DNA from: Candidatus Acetothermia bacterium
GTDB taxonomy: Bacteria; Bipolaricaulota; Bipolaricaulia; Bipolaricaulales; Bipolaricaulaceae
Assembly (NCBI GenBank): GCA_024653305.1
Contig: JANLFW010000003.1
Coordinates: 1 to 64,000, forward strand
DNA: 64,000 nt
Reading direction: 5' to 3'
Within the stretch, counting starts at the first letter, position 1. Every line of letters begins with the position of its first letter. Positions 42,766-49,730 of this stretch are shown here, piece after piece. The position numbers and the translations under genes were made by a program. Below the pieces are notes generated by a model. The model was not told the DNA's origin. It made no database searches and was given only the letters and a program-made list of their open reading frames with translations.

Positions 42766-44489
42766 CTGGACTCGGCACGGAGGAGGTCGTACACGGCATG
42801 GGTCAAGGCGTCGGGTTCGGCCGGGACCTTCCGCTGCGCCCCGTCCCGGCGCCGCTCCAGGTCCACCTCGCCCTGGGCCAACGCCCGCGGCCCGATCACC
42901 ACGAGCACCGGGATCCCGAGGAGCTTGGCGTCGTGGAACTTCTCCCCGGCCGTTCTCTCCCGGTCGTCCACCAGCACCTCCAGCCCGGCTCGGTCCAGGC
43001 ATTCGGCGACCCGGACGGCGAACGTGGCATGGTCCGGACGGTCCGGGTTGAGCACGGCAATGAACGCGTGGAACGGGGCCACGGAGGCCGGCCAGATGAT
43101 GCCCTGGTCGTCGTGATGGCGCTCGATCACCGCGGCGAGGAGCCGCCCTGTCCCGATCCCGTAGCAGCCCATGATCAGGGGCCGCGGCCTTCCTTCGCGG
43201 TCGAGGAACGTCGCCCCCAGCGCCTCGGAGTATTTGGTCCCCAGCTTGAAGATGTGCCCGAGCTCGATCCCTCGCGTGACGCGGAGGGTCCCCCCGCAGC
43301 GGGGACACCGGTCGCCGTCCCGGGCCATCGCCACGTCCACCACGAGGTCGGCGGAGAAATCACGGGGGAAATTGACGTTCCTGAGGTGCCACCCCTCCCG
43401 GTTCGCCCCGGCCACGAGGTTGCGGGCCTTGGGGATGGAATCGTCCACCACCACCTTGACCCCATCCCCCCTGATGCCGATGGGCGAGGCATAACCGGGG
43501 ACCGCGCCCACCGCGGCGATGTCGGCCTCGGTGGCCGGGGCGAGGTCCGTGGTCCCCACGGCCCGGGCGAGCTTGGCCTCGTTCACCTCGAGGTCTCCAC
43601 GGATCACCACGAACACGAGCTCGCCCTTGCCCCGGTAGAACACGGCCTTGGCCGTCTTCCGCTTGGGGACCCCGAGGAAGCTCGCCACCGCGTCGATCGT
43701 GTAGCAGTTCGGGGTAGCCACCTTCTCCAGCGGGCGCTCCCGTTCCCCCTCGTCGGCATCCTTGATCGCCACCGCTCCCTCTCGGTTGGCCGCATAATCG
43801 CCGCGCTCGCACTGGACGAAGGTGTCCTCACCGTATTCGCTGGGGAGCATGAACTCGTGGGACCCCGAGCCGCCCATCAGCCCGGGATCGGCCTCCACCG
43901 GGAGAGGCGCGAGGCCACAGCGCCGGAAGATGTTCAGGTAGGCCCGGTACACCTGGGGGTAGTAGCGGTCCAGGTCCTCGAAGCTCTCGTGGAAGCTGTA
44001 GGCGTCCTTCATCGTGAACTCCCGCACCCGAACGAGGCCGCCGCGGGAGCGGGGCTCGTCGCGGAACTTTGTCTGGATTTGGTAGAGCATCAGGGGAAGC
44101 TGGCGCCAGGATTGGATCTCCCGCCGGGCGAGGTCGGTCACCACCTCCTCGTGGGTGGGGCCGAGGACCATGTCCCGCCCGGCGCGATCCCGGAACCGCA
44201 CGAGCTGGGACCCGAAATCCTCAAGCCTCCCGGTCTTGGCCCACAGTTCCGCCGGATGGACGATGGGCATGTGAAGCTCACACCCGCCGATGGCGTCCAT
44301 CTCCTCGCGGATGATGGCCTCGATCTTCCGCAGCGCCCGCCACGCCAGCGGGAGGTAGGTGTAGATCCCGGCAGCGAGGGGACGGATCATCCCCGCCCGC
44401 AACATCAGGCGGTGGCTGGGGAGGTCCGCATCGGCAGGGTCTTCCTTCCACGTGGGGAGCAAATATTGACTGGCACGAACGTAGGCCAT
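42762..44489 (-). CDS. proS: Prolyl-tRNA synthetase, bacterial type with INS domain
   Basis: A 575-residue class II synthetase charging tRNA-Pro. Class II motifs are visible in GMIRPLAAGIYTYLPLAWRALRKI (motif 1), TKFRDEPRSRGGLVRVREFTMKDAYSF (motif 2) and GCYGIGTGRLLAAVIE (motif 3). Between motifs 2 and 3 lies the YbaK-like INS editing domain (ANREGAVAIKDADEG to the NVNFPRDF region). The C-terminal anticodon-binding domain starts around FHAFIAVLNPD. Start at the ATG 44489, which lacks a Shine-Dalgarno but has a promoter ten bases away. It is 13 bases downstream of the dinG-like gene. Confidence 0.95.
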   Translation of the reverse strand: MAYVRASQYLLPTWKEDPADADLPSHRLMLRAGMIRPLAAGIYTYLPLAWRALRKIEAIIREEMDAIGGCELHMPIVHPAELWAKTGRLEDFGSQLVRFRDRAGRDMVLGPTHEEVVTDLARREIQSWRQLPLMLYQIQTKFRDEPRSRGGLVRVREFTMKDAYSFHESFEDLDRYYPQVYRAYLNIFRRCGLAPLPVEADPGLMGGSGSHEFMLPSEYGEDTFVQCERGDYAANREGAVAIKDADEGERERPLEKVATPNCYTIDAVASFLGVPKRKTAKAVFYRGKGELVFVVIRGDLEVNEAKLARAVGTTDLAPATEADIAAVGAVPGYASPIGIRGDGVKVVVDDSIPKARNLVAGANREGWHLRNVNFPRDFSADLVVDVAMARDGDRCPRCGGTLRVTRGIELGHIFKLGTKYSEALGATFLDREGRPRPLIMGCYGIGTGRLLAAVIERHHDDQGIIWPASVAPFHAFIAVLNPDRPDHATFAVRVAECLDRAGLEVLVDDRERTAGEKFHDAKLLGIPVLVVIGPRALAQGEVDLERRRDGAQRKVPAEPDALTHAVYDLLRAESS

Positions 44490-44499
44490 CGTTACCCTA

Positions 44500-44528
44500 A
44501 GATTAGCGGAAAAGGTCCCGCAGGGCAA
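44500..44528 (-). promoter_or_regulatory. proS promoter (near-leaderless)
   Basis: Minus-strand TTGCCC (44528-44523) and TAATCT (44505-44500) are separated by 17 bases. The -10 box ends ten bases before the ATG. It lies inside the 3' end of the dinG-like gene. Confidence 0.5.
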
Positions 44529-46950
44529 CGGCCAGCTCGTCCGGTCCATCGACCATCGTCGCCGGGACAGGGAGCGCGGCCAGGAAGTGTCCGCCGTACG
44601 ACTGGGTCGCGATCCGGGGGTCGGCGAGCACCACCGCACCGCGGTCGAGCGGGGTGCGCACAAGGCGGCCTACGCCCTGGCGCAGCTTGAGCACCGCCCG
44701 CGGCAGGAACAGCTCGTGAAACGGGCTGCCGCCCCTGGCCTGGATCCGCTCCGCTTCCGCCTCGGCCACCGGGTCAGTGGGCACGGGGAACGGGAGGCGG
44801 ACGATCACGAGGAGCTCCAGCTCCTCGCCGGGGAGGTCGATCCCCTCCCACAGCGTGTCCAACCCGAACAGGAGGACCGGCGGTGGGTGGCGGCGGAATC
44901 GGGCCACCAACTGGTCGCGCTCCCCATCGCGGCCCTGGACGAGGATGGGGACCTCGGGGAGATGCTCGGCGGTGGCGACGAGCAGGCGGCGGGACGTGAA
45001 CAGGACGAGGCCCTTGCGGGGGGCAGCGGCCAGCGCCTTCCCCAGGGATTGGGCCAGGGCCGCTGGATAGCCCGGATCGTCAGGGTGGGGAAGGTACCGG
45101 AGGACGAACGCCCGGACGCGGCGGTAGGAAAAGGGCGAAGGCCAGGAGAAAAACGGGGTGCGGTCCGGGTCCAGGCCGAGTTCGCGGGCGATGGCGGTGG
45201 CGTCGTCCCCCACGGCCAACGTGGCCGAGGTCAACACCCCGGCCTGGATCTCTGTCCACAACTGCTCGGCCAGCGTCTCCCCCACTTCCACCGGGGAGGC
45301 GGTGAGGACGAGGCCGGTGGGCCCACGCGCATACCAGAACACGAACCCTTCCCCGTCCGGAGCGAGGAGGAACCGGACGAGCCCCGCCAGCCGGCCGGCC
45401 TCGGCGGCCATGGCCGCGGCTTGCTCCGCCTCCTCCTCCGGGAGATCCCGGGCCAGATCGGCCAGGGCTTCGGCCAGTTCGGCCACGGCCTGGGCCAACG
45501 CCGTCCCGGCCGGGGAAAGGGGGCGCACATTGTCTGGCTCGTAGCGCCCGATCTCCCGCTCGAACGTGGCGGAGGCCGCTTTCCAAAACGCCCGGTGCGT
45601 GGCCACCGCCCGCTCCCAGCCGCGGATTGCGGCCTCCACACCGGCGAGCTCTCCCCAGCCTGCAAGGAGCCCGGCCGGGCCGCGGCGCAGCTCTCCGAGG
45701 AGCCGGGGGATCACGGTCGGGGTGAGGCTCAGGCTCAGCGCCTCGCGCATCGCTCCGGGAAAGCCGTGGGCTTCGTCCACCACCAGGAACCGGTACGGGC
45801 CGAGGAGCTTCCCCTTGCCGGCGAGGTCGGCGCCGAGGAGGGCGTGGTTGACCACCACCAGCCGGGCCGCCCGCGCCCGGTCCCGGGCCGCCCAGGACGG
45901 GCAGCGGCCCCACCACGGGCAGGCCGCCCCGCCACACCGGTACGGGATGTCCCTGAGCTCGGCGAGGAGCGACGGACCCCCGGGGACAGACCGCAGCGCC
46001 GTCAGCTCGTCCAAGTCGCCGCTCGCGGTGCGCTCGGCCCAGGCGAGGAGGGGGACAAGGATCTCCGGGGGCAGGAGCCGCCGACGTGCGTCCTCCAGCC
46101 GTCGGGGGCACAGGTAGTTCTCCCGGCCCTTGAGGAGGGCGCACGGGACGTTCACCCCCAGCTCAGCAATCAGGAAGGGAAGGTCCCGCTGCCAGAGCTG
46201 CTCCTGGAGGGCGCGGGTACGGGTGGCCACCACCGCCCGCTCCCGCCCCCCCGCCAGGGCGAGGAGGAGGGGGACGAGGTAGCCAAACGTCTTGCCCGTG
46301 CCTGGACCGGCCTCGAGCAGCCACACGCCCCCTTGCTCCAGCGCCGCGCGCACGGCCTGGGCATACGCCCGTTGCTGGGGGCGCCGGTGGAGGCGGCTTT
46401 GCGCCTCCAGGCGGGCGAACGCCTCGTCCACCCCTGGGGGCGGCGACCGGGCCTTGGCCGGGCGGGGAGGCGGGGGCTTCCGGGGGACGAGCCAGCCCGG
46501 ATCTGGGAGGAGCCCCTGGATCACGGCCTGCGCGCCGGGAGGAAGTGCGCCCACCGCCGCCAGCGCCGCCAGGAACACGCGCCCCGTGGCCTCGGCCTGG
46601 GCTGCGGCGTCCTCGGCAGCGGGCACGGGCAGGCCCAACCTGTGGATCAGGGCGGGAAGGGTATGGTCGGCCTCGCCTGGCCACACCGCGCGGGACAGGA
46701 CCAACATGTCCACCCACCGCGCCTCGGGGAGCCGGTCGAACGCCTCGGCCAGTGCGGCCCGCAGGCGGGGCGCGTCGTGGGCGACGAAGGGGAACCCGGC
46801 GAATTGAGCCAGGCGCTCGTCCCGTCCGAGGATCCCGCCGGATTCACCCTGGCCACCGCAGGAGACCCGCACGGTCTCCGTGGGTTTCCCGTCGCGGAAG
46901 AGCACCAGCGCAAGTGCGTTTTTGTCCAGTGCGACGGCGACGAACTCCAC
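44503..46950 (-). CDS. DinG/XPD-type DNA helicase with a degenerate exonuclease domain
   Basis: An 815-residue superfamily 2 helicase of the DinG family. Residues 1-160 align with the DnaQ-like exonuclease of DinG-type proteins (FPFVAHDAPRLRAAL, VDMLVLSRAVWPG), but the opening D-x-E metal motif reads ALDKN, so nuclease activity is probably lost. The helicase core has Walker A GPGTGKTFG, Fe-S-type cysteines (one in LCPRRLED, then CGGAACPWWGRC), the DEAH box VVDEAHGF and the late QGVGRLVRT motif. It likely unwinds DNA-RNA or G-rich structures. GTG start at 46950, five bases after the CBS gene. Confidence 0.88.
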   Translation of the reverse strand: MEFVAVALDKNALALVLFRDGKPTETVRVSCGGQGESGGILGRDERLAQFAGFPFVAHDAPRLRAALAEAFDRLPEARWVDMLVLSRAVWPGEADHTLPALIHRLGLPVPAAEDAAAQAEATGRVFLAALAAVGALPPGAQAVIQGLLPDPGWLVPRKPPPPRPAKARSPPPGVDEAFARLEAQSRLHRRPQQRAYAQAVRAALEQGGVWLLEAGPGTGKTFGYLVPLLLALAGGRERAVVATRTRALQEQLWQRDLPFLIAELGVNVPCALLKGRENYLCPRRLEDARRRLLPPEILVPLLAWAERTASGDLDELTALRSVPGGPSLLAELRDIPYRCGGAACPWWGRCPSWAARDRARAARLVVVNHALLGADLAGKGKLLGPYRFLVVDEAHGFPGAMREALSLSLTPTVIPRLLGELRRGPAGLLAGWGELAGVEAAIRGWERAVATHRAFWKAASATFEREIGRYEPDNVRPLSPAGTALAQAVAELAEALADLARDLPEEEAEQAAAMAAEAGRLAGLVRFLLAPDGEGFVFWYARGPTGLVLTASPVEVGETLAEQLWTEIQAGVLTSATLAVGDDATAIARELGLDPDRTPFFSWPSPFSYRRVRAFVLRYLPHPDDPGYPAALAQSLGKALAAAPRKGLVLFTSRRLLVATAEHLPEVPILVQGRDGERDQLVARFRRHPPPVLLFGLDTLWEGIDLPGEELELLVIVRLPFPVPTDPVAEAEAERIQARGGSPFHELFLPRAVLKLRQGVGRLVRTPLDRGAVVLADPRIATQSYGGHFLAALPVPATMVDGPDELAVALRDLFR

Positions 46951-46955
46951 TGCAG

Positions 46956-47393
46956 TTACGGCTTCAGCCGGTACAAGAGGTCGATGCGGCGGACCACCCC
47001 TACCAGGTGCCCGTCCGCGTCCACCACCGGGATCTGTTTGAGTCCCTTACGGATCATGATGTCCGCGATGTGAAAGTCGCCATCGTCGGGACGCACGGTG
47101 ACCACCTCCCGGGTCATGAACTTGGCGATGGGTTCATGCGCGATCTCCCCGAGCCTCCGGGCGAGCTGGTTCACGCTGGGGAGGAAGGACGCCGACTGCA
47201 GCATGTCCAGGTATCCCGGCAGGGCGGCCCGGATGAGGTCGCGTTCGGACACGATGCCCACCACCCGTCCCTCCTCGTCCACCACCGGAAGCGAGGTCAG
47301 CCCGGATTGGTCCATGAGGTAGATGACCCGGGTGACCGGGGTGTCCAGGTCCGCCGCGGTCAGGTCCCGGCGCATCAGCTCACGGGCCTTCAT
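46956..47393 (-). CDS. CBS-domain pair protein
   Basis: A 145-residue cytoplasmic protein made of two CBS repeats (MKARELMRRDLTAADLDTPVTRVIYLMDQSGLTSLPVVDEEGRVVGIVSERDLI and FMTREVVTVRPDDGDFHIADIMIRKGLKQIPVVDADGHLVGVVRRIDLL). Such pairs bind adenosine nucleotides or SAM and act as energy sensors, usually on a partner protein. No partner domain is fused. It overlaps the PfkB kinase gene by four bases, so regulation of that kinase by nucleotide is a fair guess. Confidence 0.88.
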   Translation of the reverse strand: MKARELMRRDLTAADLDTPVTRVIYLMDQSGLTSLPVVDEEGRVVGIVSERDLIRAALPGYLDMLQSASFLPSVNQLARRLGEIAHEPIAKFMTREVVTVRPDDGDFHIADIMIRKGLKQIPVVDADGHLVGVVRRIDLLYRLKP

Positions 47394-48358
47394 CCGCCCC
47401 CCTTAGGCCGGATCACCACATGGTCGAGCTCCCGTTTGATGGCCGCTTCGTCCAGGCACAGCTTTTCCTCGACCTCGGCCGTGGCCACCGCCGCCGCCAT
47501 CCCATACTTGACGGCATCGAGGAGAGCGGCCCCACGCGCGAGCTCCACGAGGATCCCGCCCACCAACGCGTCGTCGGCCCCCACCAGGTTCTTAAACGTG
47601 GTCAGGGGGACCTTGGCCTCCAGTTCCCACACCCCATCCGGGGTGATCAGGATGTCCCCGGTCACGTGGTGGGAGATGAGGCAGGCGGTGACCCCGCACT
47701 CCACGGCCCGCCTGCCGGCCCGGATGATCTCCTCTTCCGTGCGGAGGGGCATGTCCCAAAACCGGAGCTCCTCCCGCACGTCGGGCTTGGCCAGGTACGG
47801 CCCTTCCTGGACCGCCTCCACCAGGGGACTACCGCCGGCATGGAGCACTGTGGGCACGCCCCGCAGCTTGGCCAGTTGGACCAACGTGCGGTAGAAGTCG
47901 TCCGGGATTCCCGGGGGCAGGGCCCCGGCCAGCACCACGTGTTCCGCCCGCGCCAGCATGCGCTCGTACTTGCGGAGGAAGATGTCCACCGCGGGGTGCG
48001 GGACCTCCGGCCCCTCCTCGTGGATCCGGACCGGGTGGTACTCCTTGCCTTGTTCGAGGATGGTGACGTTGGTCCGGCTTTCCCCCTCGATCCACACGAA
48101 GTTCGCGGTCACACCCCACGCCAAGAGGTCCCGGAGGATGATCTGCCCGGTGTGTCCGGCGAGGAACCCCATCGCCACCGTGTCCACCCCATGGGCGGAG
48201 AGGAAGACGGAGACGTTGATCCCCTTTCCGCCCGCGGAAGTACTGGACTTGATGGCGCGGATCACGATCTCCTCCTCCACCCGCTCCAGGGACAGGGGGA
48301 GGTGATCCACCCGGTAGAACTTGTCCAGGGTCGGGTTGAGGGTGACGGTGAGGATCAT
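47390..48358 (-). CDS. PfkB-family sugar-phosphate kinase, FruK/LacC type
   Basis: A 322-residue PfkB kinase opening ILTVTLNPTLDKFYRVD, the signature of 1-phosphofructokinase and tagatose-6-phosphate kinase. SSTSAGGKGINVSVFLSAHG is the first PfkB motif. In the second motif the usual GAGD anion hole reads GADD (NLVGADDALVGGIL): the catalytic aspartate is kept, but a glycine is replaced by aspartate. AKPDVREEL and CLISHHVTGDILIT are typical of FruK/LacC. No PTS or sugar transporter is next to it, so the substrate is unclear. It is between miaB and a CBS-domain gene, with four-base overlaps. Confidence 0.85.
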   Translation of the reverse strand: MILTVTLNPTLDKFYRVDHLPLSLERVEEEIVIRAIKSSTSAGGKGINVSVFLSAHGVDTVAMGFLAGHTGQIILRDLLAWGVTANFVWIEGESRTNVTILEQGKEYHPVRIHEEGPEVPHPAVDIFLRKYERMLARAEHVVLAGALPPGIPDDFYRTLVQLAKLRGVPTVLHAGGSPLVEAVQEGPYLAKPDVREELRFWDMPLRTEEEIIRAGRRAVECGVTACLISHHVTGDILITPDGVWELEAKVPLTTFKNLVGADDALVGGILVELARGAALLDAVKYGMAAAVATAEVEEKLCLDEAAIKRELDHVVIRPKGGG

Positions 48359-49650
48359 CGCACCCGCTCCTGGCCGATCATCGCCCCTGCGGTCGCCCCC
48401 TCCACCGCCACCTCCACGAGCTTCCCGATCATACCCGTATCCCCCGGGAAGAGCACGGTGCGGAAGTCCCGCGTCTTGCCCATCACCAAGCCCTTATCGG
48501 AGAGGTAGGCCTCGGCCAGCACCTCCACCGTGGTCCCGATGCGCTCCCGGTGGAGCTCCCGGGCGATGTCGCGGGTAACGGCGAGCACCTCCGCCAGGCG
48601 CCGCCGCTTCTCCGCGGGAGGGACGGAGTCGGGGAGGGCGGCGGCCCGGGTCCCCGGCCGCGGCGAGTACGCGGCCACGTACACCGTGCCGAAGCGCACC
48701 TCCTCGATCAGGGATAGGGTGTCCCGGAAGTCGGCCTCCTCCTCTCCGGGGAAGCCGACGATGACGTCGGTGGTGATGTTCACGCCCGGGATCCGCTCCC
48801 GGAGCCGGCGGACGAGCTCGAGGTACTGGGCGCGGGTGTAGCCGCGCCCCATCGCCCTGAGGACCCGGTCGCTCCCGGACTGGACGGCAAGGTGCACGTG
48901 CTCGCAGATGTTATCCCCTTCGGCGATGGCGGCGATGGCCTCATCGGTCATGTACGCGGGGTGGGAGCTGGTGAACCGGATGCGGGGTATCGGCACGCGG
49001 GCGGCGGCACGGAGGAGTCGGGCAAAGTCCGTGTCCCCTCCCAGGTCGCGCCCGTACGCGTCCACGTTCTGCCCGAGCAGGGTTACCTCCTGATACCCCT
49101 GCGCGGCCAGGTCCTGGAGCTCGTTCATAACCGCAACAAGCGGGCGGGAGCGCAGGGGCCCCCGCACCCAGGGCACGACGCAATAGGCGCAGGCGTGGGA
49201 GCACCCTTCGGCGATGGTCACGTACGCCTGGAATCGGCTCCGGCGGAGGACGGGCAAGGCTTCAACGCCGTCGGGGTCCGGCAGGAACGCAAAGTGCTCC
49301 CCGCGCCTCGCCCGCTCGATGAGGCGAGGCAGCTCCGCGATGCGGGCCGTGCCGAACGCGAAGTCCGCCCCTGGACAGATCCGGAAGATCGCGTCCCGCC
49401 GCCCCTGGGGCATGCATCCCCCCACGCCGATCACGAGCGGGCGCTCCCGGCGCAGGCGTTCGAGCTCCCCCACCCGCCCGGCAGCCTTGTCCTCGGCCCG
49501 CTGGCGGACCATGCACGTGTTCAGGATGACCACGTCCGCCTCCTCGGGCTGGGCGACGAGGGCATACCCCGCCGCGGCGAGCACCCCCGCGATCTCCTCC
49601 GAGCGGTGTTCGTTGAGCTGACAGCCCCACGTAAGCACACACGCCTTCAT
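48355..49650 (-). CDS. miaB: tRNA-2-methylthio-N6-dimethylallyladenosine synthase MiaB
   Basis: A 431-residue radical SAM methylthiotransferase modifying A37 of tRNAs. The N-terminal UPF0004 domain has CVLTWGCQLNEHRSE, LNTCMVRQRAE and GVGGCMPQ, whose cysteines bind the second 4Fe-4S cluster. The radical SAM motif is CSHACAYC near residue 155. The C-terminal TRAM domain starts around IGTTVEVLAEA. CQLN (not CQMN) is a family variant. Start at the ATG 49650, with a promoter just upstream. It heads an operon with pfkB, CBS and dinG-like genes, all overlapping or nearly so. Confidence 0.93.
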   Translation of the reverse strand: MKACVLTWGCQLNEHRSEEIAGVLAAAGYALVAQPEEADVVILNTCMVRQRAEDKAAGRVGELERLRRERPLVIGVGGCMPQGRRDAIFRICPGADFAFGTARIAELPRLIERARRGEHFAFLPDPDGVEALPVLRRSRFQAYVTIAEGCSHACAYCVVPWVRGPLRSRPLVAVMNELQDLAAQGYQEVTLLGQNVDAYGRDLGGDTDFARLLRAAARVPIPRIRFTSSHPAYMTDEAIAAIAEGDNICEHVHLAVQSGSDRVLRAMGRGYTRAQYLELVRRLRERIPGVNITTDVIVGFPGEEEADFRDTLSLIEEVRFGTVYVAAYSPRPGTRAAALPDSVPPAEKRRRLAEVLAVTRDIARELHRERIGTTVEVLAEAYLSDKGLVMGKTRDFRTVLFPGDTGMIGKLVEVAVEGATAGAMIGQERVR

Positions 49651-49660
49651 ATGTGGGAAA

Positions 49661-49689
49661 AGATAACCGACTTGTCCCGGCGGGCTCAA
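49661..49689 (-). promoter_or_regulatory. miaB promoter (near-leaderless)
   Basis: Minus-strand TTGAGC (49689-49684) and TTATCT (49666-49661) are separated by 17 bases. The -10 box ends ten bases before the ATG at 49650. Confidence 0.55.
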
Positions 49690-49719
49690 CCGCGGTGGGA
49701 GGGGGATGGGATCACCGGT

Positions 49720-49725
49720 TATGAT
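49720..49725 (+). promoter_or_regulatory. -10 box of the LptF/G-LptD fusion gene (leaderless type)
   Basis: TATGAT ends five bases before the GTG at 49731; no Shine-Dalgarno precedes the start. No clear -35 at standard spacing. Confidence 0.5.
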
Positions 49726-49730
49726 CGGGC

